From Chlamydia trachomatis (GTDB lineage: Bacteria > Chlamydiota > Chlamydiia > Chlamydiales > 2-12-FULL-49-11): a stretch of 64,000 nucleotides of DNA. A program made the translations under genes and the position numbers. The stretch covers positions 1 to 64,000 of the forward strand of contig CAMAXK010000007.1 in assembly GCA_945862365.1 (NCBI GenBank), written 5' to 3'. Positions 18,788 to 28,954 of this stretch are shown here, piece by piece. The notes under the pieces were generated by a model, which saw only the letters and a program-made list of their open reading frames with translations, searched no databases and was not told the DNA's origin. Every line of letters begins with the position of its first letter. The stretch's first letter is position 1.

Positions 18788-18836
18788 TTATTATTTTTAT
18801 TGACGCGGTTTATTAAGAGTCCTATTCTAGGTCTCT

Positions 18837-19523
18837 ATGAAATATTTTTTTATTTTTTGCATTTTTTGCGCCGCCTTTTTTGGGTTACTGACAAAAACTG
18901 ACGTAAAAGATCAACATGATCGATTACCTTATAATAAAGAGACTGAGGATCGTATTGCCCTTACAAAGTATTTAGGGAGATATCAAGAGCTTTTCTGGAT
19001 GGAAGATACTTCAGAGATTTGTAGAAGCTTGAGGTTTTTAGAAGGGCTCATTGATGGAAAGTATTTATCGTATTTAGAACTTTTTCTACCTAAAAAGCTC
19101 TCCAGCAGATTAGAGTTTAGTGATTTTATAGATTTACATAAAAAACTAGAGACATTGCAATCAATGAGTCTATTTACAAATGAGGAATTTAGAGACATTA
19201 TATTTTACTCACTAATACTTGGAAGATTAAATACTACAGAAGAGTTTAAAAATAGATGTTGGATTTATGATATACAGCTTTTATCTGAGGGGGTGGTTCT
19301 TTATCCATCCATTTTCCCTACTTTACAAAGGTTTAGCAAAGATCAGGTGGCCTTTCTTCGTTTAATATTAGAAGGCCTTCAACTAGAGGGTGTGATAAAT
19401 GCTTTTGCCTATAATGATGACCATCACTTGTTCTTTAAAGAAAACACACAGTGTTTTGATCTTTCTACGCTGCTATTTATTTGTCGCATGGCAAATAAAT
19501 ATAGTGTTTTAAATGAACATTGA
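18837..19523 (+). CDS. Hypothetical protein with N-terminal signal/anchor
   Basis: 228-aa ORF, hydrophobic N-terminus. Confidence 0.55.
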   Translation: MKYFFIFCIFCAAFFGLLTKTDVKDQHDRLPYNKETEDRIALTKYLGRYQELFWMEDTSEICRSLRFLEGLIDGKYLSYLELFLPKKLSSRLEFSDFIDLHKKLETLQSMSLFTNEEFRDIIFYSLILGRLNTTEEFKNRCWIYDIQLLSEGVVLYPSIFPTLQRFSKDQVAFLRLILEGLQLEGVINAFAYNDDHHLFFKENTQCFDLSTLLFICRMANKYSVLNEH

Positions 19524-19575
19524 CCTATAAAACACTATATAATCTCCTTACCAAGATCCTTTTAAAATAAATATA

Positions 19576-19604
19576 ACCACCGGCAAGCTTTGCTTGCAGG
19601 TAGT
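19576..19604. repeat. Minimal hairpin copy of the dispersed palindromic repeat
   Basis: accaccggcaagctttgcttgcaggtagt; near-inverted ends related to 737-861. Confidence 0.55.
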
Positions 19605-19672
19605 TTAATATCTGTAGATATCAGCCTCAGTTAATGTAGGTGGAGGTTTTTTACTTAAGGTGAGTATGTTGC

Positions 19673-21277
19673 TCACTCTCCTTCAGCAATAGCATCTAGG
19701 CGACCTTTTTTTGTTTTAATAAAGTTCTCTCTTAGGTCAGAAAAATGGGACATTAAGACATCAAAATCTTCTTTTTTAATGGCAAGGATACTGCAAGAAC
19801 CTTTTGCTACAATGGTAGCTGATCGTCTATTTGTGGATAAAAGGGCCATTTCACCAAAATATTCCCCTTCTTTTAAACTGGCAATTAATTCTCCATCCTT
19901 GATTACATCTACACTTCCTTTTGCAATTACGTATAAATAATCGCCAATGTCTCCTGATTGAAAAATTGTTTCCCCATCTGCATAATGAAGATTTTCAAAA
20001 CCGCTTTTAGGTTTGCTCTTTAGCTGCACAGTATCTGTAGGAAGAAGTAAATTTAATATCCATGAAAAGGAGATTTTCATTTTTGCTGTAAAACCAGGTA
20101 TTTTCATAAGGTAAATAAATCGCCATAGCACCCAAGCAATAAAACCTGAAAGTTTGATCCCCAAAATTTCTGCTACAGCTCTTCTATGACCAAGGGCTGC
20201 CATTTGACCAAGAGATTTAAAGGAAAAAACTTTCTTCTTTCCACCAATAATGGAGGTTAGGATATTTTTTGCAAGAATTGGCGCTTGTCTTGTTGCAAAT
20301 TGAGCTGTAGGCGGGGAAAACTCTTCAGGTGTTTTAGGAGATCTTGGAATGGCTGCACAATCACCAATTGCCCAAATATCTGTTTGATTCACTAATTGAA
20401 GGTAAGAGTCACAAAGTAATTTGTCATATTTCTTTTCAAAAGCTAAAGCTTCGATTAATGGATTTGGTAAAGAGGGGACAGTTGAAACAATAGTTCTACT
20501 TGCAATACGTGTACCATCATCTAAAATAGCTTCATAAGGGGAGGCAGAGGATAATCGTGTATTGAAGTAAATCTCAATACCCCGTTTTTGAAGAAGCTTT
20601 CCACAATATTTACCCAAAGAAACAGAAAGTTCCCGATCAACGAGACGATCCTTACTATGAACAAGCACCACTTTGATATCATCTGGATTGATGGTTTTAT
20701 AGCTTTTGGCCTTTTTTCGAGCAAGGTCGTTAATTTCGGCAACTACCTCTACCCCTGAAAATCCTCCACCACCTACTACGAATGTAAGCAGTGTTTTACG
20801 TTCTTTAGCATCAGACTCTTGAGCAGCAGTTTCAATTACATCAATGATCCGATTGCGCAAAGATAATGCATCGGATAAGTCCTTAAAGGGTAAAGCATGC
20901 TCGGCAAGACCCCCTGGGCTGGTTCTAAAGTCTGTAACTGAACCAAGACCTAAAACTAGATGGTCATAGTTAATCACCACATCTTTATGACTAAAGTTTG
21001 GAGAAAGTGTAATCTCCTTAGTCTGAGTGTTAATCGCAGTTACCTCTCTTATGTATATAGAGGTATGCTTTAATAAAGATCTTAAGCAAGTAACTGAATC
21101 TAATATATCTATGGATCCACCCACCACCTCTGCAAGCATGGGTTGATAAGTAAAATAGTTTTCCCTATTTACTAAGATGATCTCTATAGAGTCTCGATAC
21201 TTTTTAAGTGCCTTTTCAAGATGAAGGGCAGTATATACCCCGCCAAATCCACCGCCTAATATGACAATTTTCTTCAT
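19673..21277 (-). CDS. Type II NADH dehydrogenase-like FAD oxidoreductase fused to C-terminal cyclic-nucleotide-binding domain
   Basis: VILGGGFGGVYTALHLEK, VVGGGGFSGVEVVAEI, WAIGDCAAIP; C-term IFQSGDIGDYLYVIAKGSVDVIKDGE...GEYFGEMALLSTNRRSATIVA. Confidence 0.88.
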   Translation of the reverse strand: MKKIVILGGGFGGVYTALHLEKALKKYRDSIEIILVNRENYFTYQPMLAEVVGGSIDILDSVTCLRSLLKHTSIYIREVTAINTQTKEITLSPNFSHKDVVINYDHLVLGLGSVTDFRTSPGGLAEHALPFKDLSDALSLRNRIIDVIETAAQESDAKERKTLLTFVVGGGGFSGVEVVAEINDLARKKAKSYKTINPDDIKVVLVHSKDRLVDRELSVSLGKYCGKLLQKRGIEIYFNTRLSSASPYEAILDDGTRIASRTIVSTVPSLPNPLIEALAFEKKYDKLLCDSYLQLVNQTDIWAIGDCAAIPRSPKTPEEFSPPTAQFATRQAPILAKNILTSIIGGKKKVFSFKSLGQMAALGHRRAVAEILGIKLSGFIAWVLWRFIYLMKIPGFTAKMKISFSWILNLLLPTDTVQLKSKPKSGFENLHYADGETIFQSGDIGDYLYVIAKGSVDVIKDGELIASLKEGEYFGEMALLSTNRRSATIVAKGSCSILAIKKEDFDVLMSHFSDLRENFIKTKKGRLDAIAEGE

Positions 21278-21406
21278 ATACTTAAACCTTTTAGCACCAC
21301 CATACGGTTTTTGTCTATTTACACAACCAGAAGATTAAATGATTAATATTAAGCCTGTTAATATAATTTCATAATAAATATGTACAATAGATCAAAAGGA
21401 GAAACT

Positions 21407-22117
21407 ATGACTTATTTATATATTAACCCATTTAGCACCTCTTGGTTTTTAATCATTACTTTCTATCTATTTAGTTGCGTGGCTCTCTTAGCTTTAGGAA
21501 AATGTCTAAGCGAGAAAAATGTAAACAAAATGACCACCTCTCTTGGAATGTACCTTCTTTTTGATCGTATTTTTTCAGTCTATTATTACCATAGGATAGA
21601 TGCTTTTTCACTTGATTATGCATTGCCACTTTCATTTTGTTCGATCATGGCTTTTTTTGCTTCGTTTGCACTCATTTTTCGTAGCCAGTTTTTCTTTGAA
21701 TTTGTGTTATTTTTAGGTATGACAGGACCTATACAAGCATTTATCACTCCGGCAATTGTTCATGCAGGGGAGGAATATTTGCTTATCGATTACTTTATTT
21801 ATCATGGAATTACAATTGTTACACCGATTTACATGGCCTTTTGTTTAGGTTTTAAACCTAGAAAAAATGCTATTTATAGAGTGATTGTTCTTATGCAGAT
21901 ATTAGCCGCCTTTGTCTATGCTATAAATCTTCAACTTGATGCCAATTACATGTATTTAAATAGCAGCCCAGATGTAGATCATCCATTGAATAAACATGTA
22001 TGGCCGCTTTATTTAATCTACTGGCATGGGCTATTTTACATAGCAGCCTTTATCATTGAGGGTTTTTTTAGACTTGTAGATTACATAGGAAAAAAAACCA
22101 CCGATAACATTATTTAG
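21407..22117 (+). CDS. YwaF/TIGR02206-like membrane protein
   Basis: LPLSFCSIMAFFASFALIF, YHGITIVTPIYM, WPLYLIYWHGLFYI; AAGGA upstream of internal ATG. Confidence 0.6.
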   Translation: MTYLYINPFSTSWFLIITFYLFSCVALLALGKCLSEKNVNKMTTSLGMYLLFDRIFSVYYYHRIDAFSLDYALPLSFCSIMAFFASFALIFRSQFFFEFVLFLGMTGPIQAFITPAIVHAGEEYLLIDYFIYHGITIVTPIYMAFCLGFKPRKNAIYRVIVLMQILAAFVYAINLQLDANYMYLNSSPDVDHPLNKHVWPLYLIYWHGLFYIAAFIIEGFFRLVDYIGKKTTDNII

Positions 22118-22147
22118 CTATAGAGTTTTACCTATTACATAAAGCTC

Positions 22148-23086
22148 TTAAGTGACCAAAGCAAGATAGCCATTAGATAGATCATTTACGCAGTGTTCAA
22201 AAAAGTCTCTTGGGGAAAGATCGCGCAATCGAAGCATAGTATGGCGCTTTTCTAAAAGATGTTCATTTCTTTGGTAAAGGAAAGAAAAGAGCCCTTTCAT
22301 CTGACCGATTTGATTTTTTGGACATGAATCTTGCAGGTTTTCAAAGTATCGATTAAGATAAAGGAAGGTTTTATCGAAGTTTTCGATTGGATGACCTTTT
22401 ATTTCATGAAAGATCCATGGGTTAATCACAGCACCACGTCCAACCATCAATCCATCGCAATTTGTGTAGGCAAGCATGTGATCTGCATCTTTCTTGGTTT
22501 TAATGTCGCCATTGCCAATTAGGGGGATTAAGAGGATCTGTTTTGCCTCTTTGATTAGATCGATATTAGCAAGCCCTCTATACCCTTCCAATTTTGTTCT
22601 TGGATGAAGAGTTAAATGAGAGATGCCAGCGCTTTCTGCTGCTAAAAGATTTTCCTTGAACAAAGAAGTATCATAAAATCCTGCTCGAAGCTTTGCAGAT
22701 ATAGGAACAGATGAGACAGAAACCATCGCTTTTAAAATTTTATGAAGATGATTAGGATCTTTTAAAAGACAGGATCCAGAACCATGTCCTGTGACAGTAT
22801 TAGATGGGCAACCTGCGTTTAATTCCACACGTTTGGCGCCACGGCTTATCAATTCGATAGTCATAGATGAGAGTGTGTCGGGATCAGATCCCATGATTTG
22901 GGCAGCTTGAGGAATTGGATCTGTATCTAAAAAATTATATTTTTTTGCAAGGCTTTTTACATGAGCTCCTTTTGGAACGCTAATAAACTCCCTGGTGGCT
23001 TCATCAAATCCGCCGATGAGGGAGATGGCATTTCTAAAAGGGAAATTACCCAATCCTTCCATGGGTGCAAGAAAAAGCTTTTTCAT
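22148..23086 (-). CDS. dus: tRNA-dihydrouridine synthase
   Basis: LFLAPMEGLGNFPFRNAI, ELNAGCPSNTVTGHGSGSCLLKDP, LTLHPRTKLEGYRG, IPLIGNGDIKTKKDA, DGLMVGRGAVINPWIF. Confidence 0.93.
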   Translation of the reverse strand: MKKLFLAPMEGLGNFPFRNAISLIGGFDEATREFISVPKGAHVKSLAKKYNFLDTDPIPQAAQIMGSDPDTLSSMTIELISRGAKRVELNAGCPSNTVTGHGSGSCLLKDPNHLHKILKAMVSVSSVPISAKLRAGFYDTSLFKENLLAAESAGISHLTLHPRTKLEGYRGLANIDLIKEAKQILLIPLIGNGDIKTKKDADHMLAYTNCDGLMVGRGAVINPWIFHEIKGHPIENFDKTFLYLNRYFENLQDSCPKNQIGQMKGLFSFLYQRNEHLLEKRHTMLRLRDLSPRDFFEHCVNDLSNGYLALVT

Positions 23087-24571
23087 TTAGTTGTTGTTAG
23101 GGGGATTATCAGTTGGGCTATCAGAAAGAGAGGAAATAGTTGATTCTTGCAAAAGAGATTGAATGGTTTCAATATGCTTTGTTGAGGATCCTTGAAGAAG
23201 CTTGATTGTCTTCCATTTTCCTTGCTTAAAACGGGCGTAGACAACGATGGTTCCAAGCACATGGTAAACTACCTCGATAATATAGGCATGAACAATCGGC
23301 CCTTTAGGAAGGTATACAAAAAAGTAGATAGGTAGAAAACAAAATGCCCAAAGTGAGGCAGTTCCTGCAACAAGCAGGAACATCGTATCACCTGCAGCAG
23401 TTAATAAACCACTTAACACCCAGCGGATATTTTCTAAAATCAAACAGAAAAATATAAAATAAAGACATGTTTTTACAATGGATTTTATTTCAGCAAGATT
23501 TATAACTGCTAAATCTACATTAATTTCTGCACTAGCTGCTGGATTATAAAAAAACCAATCAATGAGTGGCTGAGGATGAATAATCAAAATCACAGACATG
23601 ATCAATGCAAATAAAAGAATGATTTTTAGAGCAGAGCTGATGATATTTGTTAAAAGCTTTGGTCTACCTTGCCCAATAAAGTTTCCAGCGATGGCAACAA
23701 CCCCTTTTTCAAGACCCCATCCAACAAAGAAAAATAGAAGTAGAATACTTTGACAAACTCCTGCAACAAGAATATGTGTTTGGCTAATACCCTTCATCAT
23801 TATGTAAAATACAGTCCAGCCAATAAGCTCTAAGGTAATAAAAATTGCAGGGGGAATCCCTACTTTAATGCTGGCAAAGAATAGAGTTTTATCAAATCGA
23901 TAATCTCTTGTGTTATAACGACTATTATGCTGTTTATTGATAAAATAAAGAAACACTACTATACATTGGACAAGTGATCCAATTAACGTTGCATAGGCAG
24001 CTCCCATCATCCCGAAGGAAGGAAAATATCCTTTAATTCCAAAAATAAATATTGGATCAAGAATAATGTTCACAAGATTACTAACAATTGCCATCCATTG
24101 GATGATTTTAGGAAAACCTCTTCCAATGAAAAAACCTGCCAAGACAGCATGTACACAAAAAAATGGGCCAGTGAACATAAAAAATCGAAAATATTCATAT
24201 TCTAAAGGCATTGTTGCATAGGGAAAAACAATAGGGGCTACAAAAAGTGCAATAGGAATAAAAAATACAAAGGAAAACAGACACAGATAAAGCATCTGCC
24301 ATACAGGTTTTCCAAGATCTTTGTACCTTTTTGCGCCGTTGAATTGGGAAACAAACACCTCTGACATTGCGCCAATTGTAAGTATTGAGCAAATAAATGC
24401 CCAAGAAAGTGTTCCGGCAGTAACACCTGCGGTTAATGCCTCTGGGGAATACCATGAAAGATACATTCTATCGACAAATAACATTGCAGACATGGAAAAA
24501 AAGGTAATCATCATTGGAAAGGACATTTTCCAAAGTTCTTTCATAGATCCAGATGTAAATAGTGCGTTCAT
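23087..24571 (-). CDS. MATE family efflux transporter
   Basis: GSMKELWKMSFPMMITFFSMSAMLFVDRMYLSWYS, 12-TM pattern, 494 aa. Confidence 0.85.
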   Translation of the reverse strand: MNALFTSGSMKELWKMSFPMMITFFSMSAMLFVDRMYLSWYSPEALTAGVTAGTLSWAFICSILTIGAMSEVFVSQFNGAKRYKDLGKPVWQMLYLCLFSFVFFIPIALFVAPIVFPYATMPLEYEYFRFFMFTGPFFCVHAVLAGFFIGRGFPKIIQWMAIVSNLVNIILDPIFIFGIKGYFPSFGMMGAAYATLIGSLVQCIVVFLYFINKQHNSRYNTRDYRFDKTLFFASIKVGIPPAIFITLELIGWTVFYIMMKGISQTHILVAGVCQSILLLFFFVGWGLEKGVVAIAGNFIGQGRPKLLTNIISSALKIILLFALIMSVILIIHPQPLIDWFFYNPAASAEINVDLAVINLAEIKSIVKTCLYFIFFCLILENIRWVLSGLLTAAGDTMFLLVAGTASLWAFCFLPIYFFVYLPKGPIVHAYIIEVVYHVLGTIVVYARFKQGKWKTIKLLQGSSTKHIETIQSLLQESTISSLSDSPTDNPPNNN

Positions 24572-24756
24572 TGTTTGATTTTTTTTAGACAGCTCAAATT
24601 TTGGTGTAGTATAGAGCTCAAACTATAGTATATCAGAGGGGGGGATATGGATCAACTAGAAAGTATTTATTTTTTTTATACAAGATACTTGCCATAAAAG
24701 ATGAATAATGTTAAACTTTTGGATTCACATATCCCAAATCTTGGGATAAAGGATAT

Positions 24757-24829
24757 GGGGGTTTAGCTCAATTGGTAGAGCATCTGGTTTGCAACCAGAA
24801 GGTCAGGGGTTCGAGTCTCCTAACCTCCA
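24757..24829 (+). tRNA. tRNA-Ala (anticodon TGC)
   Basis: gggggtttagctcaattggtagagcatctggtttgcaaccagaaggtcaggggttcgagtctcctaacctcca. Confidence 0.95.
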
Positions 24830-24836
24830 TTTTTTT

Positions 24837-24910
24837 GCGGGTATAGCTCAGTTGGTTAGAGCGCAACACTGATAATGTTGAGGTCCCTAGTTCGAATCCA
24901 GGTATCCGCA
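24837..24910 (+). tRNA. tRNA-Ile (anticodon GAT)
   Basis: gcgggtatagctcagttggttagagcgcaacactgataatgttgaggtccctagttcgaatccaggtatccgca. Confidence 0.95.
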
Positions 24911-24932
24911 AATTTTTTAATATATAGTTTTT

Positions 24933-24970
24933 AACCACTTACAAGCAAAGCTTGCTAGAGAACATAAAAA
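24933..24970. repeat. Degenerate copy of the dispersed repeat
   Basis: accacttacaagcaaagcttgctagagaacataaaa matches left end of 737-861. Confidence 0.6.
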
Positions 24971-25115
24971 TCATCGAAAAAAAATGATTATTATGGTGTT
25001 TACGATAAAAAATTTAATACAGAGACCTAAAGCGCACTAAGGCAAGAAGAATACAGAGAAACAGATAGAAATTTTTTTGTGATTTTTAGTTAATAACCTT
25101 CCTTGGCAAGGGGAG

Positions 25116-26306
25116 TTAAGCAATCACTCTATTGTGTACTTTCCAAATATAATCTAGTACTTTTGGGGTATGGGAAAGGGTGTGTTGGGAGGAAAATTTC
25201 TTTTTGAAAGAACTATTTTCTAGATCCGATCCATCTAATTCAAATTTTACAAATATTTTCTTTAAGTGAGGATCTCGAATGTGAACAGCAGAGTTATCAA
25301 AAGTTACCACTGGATCTTTTGGCGCGCATACAGCGGTTACATTTCCTTTAATTTTTGGAATAGCTGTTGTCGTTTCAAAGGGTAGTGCCCAATTAACAAG
25401 TCCTGCTAAGAGAAAATTAAATGGGAAGGCAGCTAGTTTAAAACCTTTTGCAGCATGAGAAAATGTGTTAAAGGATCTATCTAAGAGTAGGTGAACGCCT
25501 GCAAATTCTTCTTTTGCAGCAACCCTTGCAGCTTTTCCTCCGCCTAAAGAATGACCCATAAGAGTGATGTTTTTTTTATCTACACCCAAGGTGTTGATTA
25601 AGTGTCTAAGGATAGCCTCTGTCGGCATCACAAGTTCATCAGGAGTGAGGGCGTGACCGGTGGATGTTCCTACACCTGCAGAATTTGCGCAAATGATATT
25701 TGCATCGAATGCTTTATGAATATTGATAATTTTATTCATAGAGACTTGATAGTTAGACATAACCCCTGTGTCATAAATAATCCACTTTCGATCTTTAGGG
25801 TCAACGGCTTTTCTTGCAGCTGTAGCTCTTAATGTTTTAGCTGCTTCAGAATCTTCTTTTTCAATTACAGCCGCTTCAATACGATTTTTGTTTTCATCGA
25901 AAATGGTCAACTGTCTACCAATAGTTCCATTGCTTAGTAGATTAATTTTTTTTGCGACAGAGTTTTGTAGATCTTGATCGCAGTTGGTTTGTTGTAATAC
26001 CCACTGATCAATTAAATACCCTTTGATTCCTGTTTTGTAGGAAATCCCTTTTACAAATAATATAATTAAAAAGATAACGGATTGAATAATTCCTACAATT
26101 AAAGCAATAGGGGCAAGTAATACATCTGTTATAACTTTACTAGCAGCGGGCTTATCTTCTATATGCGTTCTTGAATAAATTTCTTTATAAGATGGCCTTT
26201 TACCCCACTCAACATCTGGAGGACTTACTGGTAAAGGGGGGGATTTTGAGACAGAAGTGGTCATAAAATTTTTCATGTTAATAAACGTATGGCTATAGCA
26301 TACCAT
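25116..26306 (-). CDS. Membrane-anchored alpha/beta-hydrolase, possibly CHLPS 43-kDa/DUF818-like
   Basis: ITLMGHSLGGGKAARVA nucleophile elbow, IICANSAGVGTSTGHALT, hydrophobic segments near N-terminus. Confidence 0.65.
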   Translation of the reverse strand: MVCYSHTFINMKNFMTTSVSKSPPLPVSPPDVEWGKRPSYKEIYSRTHIEDKPAASKVITDVLLAPIALIVGIIQSVIFLIILFVKGISYKTGIKGYLIDQWVLQQTNCDQDLQNSVAKKINLLSNGTIGRQLTIFDENKNRIEAAVIEKEDSEAAKTLRATAARKAVDPKDRKWIIYDTGVMSNYQVSMNKIINIHKAFDANIICANSAGVGTSTGHALTPDELVMPTEAILRHLINTLGVDKKNITLMGHSLGGGKAARVAAKEEFAGVHLLLDRSFNTFSHAAKGFKLAAFPFNFLLAGLVNWALPFETTTAIPKIKGNVTAVCAPKDPVVTFDNSAVHIRDPHLKKIFVKFELDGSDLENSSFKKKFSSQHTLSHTPKVLDYIWKVHNRVIA

Positions 26307-26365
26307 TATCTCTTATTTTAATAAAAGAATTGAAATAATAATTAATATAAATTATAGAATAAGTT

Positions 26366-26935
26366 ATGGGAAAATTTTTTAAAATACTTGTTACAATTTT
26401 TGTCTTTGCCGTGATCGCTTTTGGTGTTTATGAGCATTTCTTTAAGGGTAAAAAAGGCGTATCCTCATCAGAATCAGTAGGATGTGTTCAATTCTCTGAT
26501 AATGTGAGTAAAGAAAGTAAGGCTAATATTTCTGAAATAGTGATGACACTTTCTAATACATCGACGGTAGGACTTGCCTTTAAAGCACAACACCTTAGAG
26601 ATTTAGGTGCAAATGTAGATCTTCATGTACCTTCTCCTCTTTCATTTTTGGCAGTCATCTTTAGGGATAAGGGACTGGCAAATGCGATGAAGGTGGTTCA
26701 GCAAAGCTCCTATAAGTATAATAATTTCTGTGAAGGGCTTTATGATAATATGATGAAAAATTACAAAGACCCTGAATGTTTTGAAAAGAATCTACGGGCA
26801 TTTGCTAAGTCATTGAATATTAATGTTGAAAAGACGTTTACTGTTGCAGAAACCTGTGGTAGAGATGGGGAAAGCGGTGATAAAGATGCCTTTAGACCTT
26901 TTGTAGATTATCTGATTGAGCTGAAGGCAGACTAG
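26366..26935 (+). CDS. Hypothetical protein with N-terminal TM
   Basis: 189-aa ORF with KILVTIFVFAVIAFGVYEHF anchor. Confidence 0.55.
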   Translation: MGKFFKILVTIFVFAVIAFGVYEHFFKGKKGVSSSESVGCVQFSDNVSKESKANISEIVMTLSNTSTVGLAFKAQHLRDLGANVDLHVPSPLSFLAVIFRDKGLANAMKVVQQSSYKYNNFCEGLYDNMMKNYKDPECFEKNLRAFAKSLNINVEKTFTVAETCGRDGESGDKDAFRPFVDYLIELKAD

Positions 26936-27851
26936 TACCACGCTTTTGAATATAGCCGAGTTTCAACTCTTCGCCATAAACAATTCTTAACCCAAGTAAT
27001 ACAATAGCAGTTGATAGAAAAATCACTGGTGATATTGGCTCTTTTAGAAGGATATATCCATGAATAGAGGCAAATATTGGAGATAAGAGACCAAAGAAGG
27101 AGAGCAATGTGGCAGTATATTTTTTTAGAAGGTAGCCATATAAATTATAACAAAAAATATTTGATATAATCGTTAAGGAAAGAAGAGTGGCTGCAAAGGT
27201 GCCAAAATAACCTGCTTTTATGGGAACCGGACTCCAGCTATCAACAAAAAAAGAGACAATTAGGGATATTACCCCGCCGATAAGCATAGAAATTCCATTG
27301 GCCATTTGAGGGGAAATTTTTTCATCCTTTACAAGCATTCGAAGGATGATCCAACCATAGACAGCAAAAAAGACTGCCCCAAACATAGAAAGTTCAGGAA
27401 GGGAGATCGAAAATAGCGATTTAAAAGAGCCGGTTCCTTCATTCATCATTAATACAGGGATAAATCCAAACATTCCAATTACTATCCCTATCCATTTTTT
27501 TGTGGTCATTTTTTCTTTAAAATGGAAATAGGATAAAATCGCAGTGATAAAAGGAGAAAGACTATATAGAAAGCAGGTCTTTGCTGAACTCAATTGCCTT
27601 AAGCTCCAAAATTCTAAAATATTTGTTAAGAAAATACTAAAGAACCCTAAAATCCCAAGCGCAATCATCCCTTTTAAAGAAATTTTTTGTAAACTTTTTC
27701 GTTGAAATATTGAGATGAATCCAAGGAGAAAAAAAGCCCCAAGAATCATCCTAACACCTGTTAAAAAAATTGGCGGGGAGATTTCTAATAAACTTTTACC
27801 AATAGGAAAGGCTAGGGACCATACAAAATATAATAAAGAAGGTAAAATCAT
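26892..27851 (-). CDS. EamA/DMT superfamily transporter
   Basis: 10-TM pattern; KTCFLYSLSPFITAILSYFHFKEKMTTKKWIGIVIGMFGFIPVL. Confidence 0.85.
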   Translation of the reverse strand: MILPSLLYFVWSLAFPIGKSLLEISPPIFLTGVRMILGAFFLLGFISIFQRKSLQKISLKGMIALGILGFFSIFLTNILEFWSLRQLSSAKTCFLYSLSPFITAILSYFHFKEKMTTKKWIGIVIGMFGFIPVLMMNEGTGSFKSLFSISLPELSMFGAVFFAVYGWIILRMLVKDEKISPQMANGISMLIGGVISLIVSFFVDSWSPVPIKAGYFGTFAATLLSLTIISNIFCYNLYGYLLKKYTATLLSFFGLLSPIFASIHGYILLKEPISPVIFLSTAIVLLGLRIVYGEELKLGYIQKRGTSLPSAQSDNLQKV

Positions 27852-27997
27852 GCTTTGATTGTACCTTTAATAAAGGATTGGAGTCAAGAAGTCCTAATTT
27901 TTTCAAACATTCAAAAAGTAAATTGCACTCTTTATCAATCGGTTAAGGTGGTAATTCGCTTATTCGTTACTATAAAGAGAAAAAACAGAAGGCACTG

Positions 27998-28954
27998 ATG
28001 AAAAATAATAGTACACAAACATTTCAATTTAAACTTTCAAATTTTCACTATAAAATAAATATTGATGGTGAATGGGTAAATTGCGGCATGATCGAATCTA
28101 AAGGCAATCCAGCCCTTGCTCTAGCCCCACAAATAACTGAAATACAAAAAGTATTACCAGGTTACACTTATACAACTAGCAGAGATTCTTTATGGTACAT
28201 TTTTGCTCCCCACACTACGGATGATGGATCAGGAGATGATGTTGAATTTTCCATTGAGTTAAATCCCCAGGATAAGAGAGGACAGAATCATTCATGCTCT
28301 TGTGAACAAGACTCTAAAGTAGATAATTTTTCAACTACAGATCCGGGAGCGCAAGTTAGCATCACCTTTAAAATCTACCAAGGCACTACCTATTATCTTC
28401 CTTTAAATTCAACAGAATGGGAAGTGTGTCAAGCTGCAAAAGGACCAGGGCCGATAGTTCCGCCACCTATTACAACGATTAATGGATTAGATAAAAATTA
28501 TGCTTATTATTCCTATGTATCAATAGAGAAGGCACAATTCGCATTTGCTATGCACCTAGGTAATAATAACTTAGGGGATGGTCAAAGCTTTAGTGTGGAC
28601 TTCTTTGTACAGTTAGAACCTGTAACTGTACATTGGAAGATAACTAATAGTGATATAGACCAATGTCCTAGCGTAGATAACCAAAGAATTGGACAATATG
28701 AAATAAAGGATGACAGTGGTAACTGGCGTACTTCAGGATGTGTTCAATATGGAATCCCTTCAGGGCGGTTGTTTAATTGGGTGTACCCACCTTCCAATGA
28801 TTATTTAACAACTAACTGTCCTGTACACGGTCTATCTTTCCAAGGAGATCAATACAATGTTGCAAGTCCTATTTTTTGGAGTCAATCTGGATTTGCACTA
28901 ACTGGAATGAACGAAGATTTTACTGTTACAATGTCGAAAATAAAAACTAAATAA
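27998..28954 (+). CDS. Hypothetical protein of three divergent ~95-aa beta-rich modules
   Basis: Internal repeats ending DDVEFSIEL / GDGQSFSVDFFVQL / NEDFTVTMSKI. Confidence 0.6.
   Translation: MKNNSTQTFQFKLSNFHYKINIDGEWVNCGMIESKGNPALALAPQITEIQKVLPGYTYTTSRDSLWYIFAPHTTDDGSGDDVEFSIELNPQDKRGQNHSCSCEQDSKVDNFSTTDPGAQVSITFKIYQGTTYYLPLNSTEWEVCQAAKGPGPIVPPPITTINGLDKNYAYYSYVSIEKAQFAFAMHLGNNNLGDGQSFSVDFFVQLEPVTVHWKITNSDIDQCPSVDNQRIGQYEIKDDSGNWRTSGCVQYGIPSGRLFNWVYPPSNDYLTTNCPVHGLSFQGDQYNVASPIFWSQSGFALTGMNEDFTVTMSKIKTK

Noticed and set aside
24757-24910. tRNA-Ala/tRNA-Ile pair as evidence for an rRNA operon
   Set aside because: No 16S/23S sequence flanks the pair in this window; they are stand-alone here.
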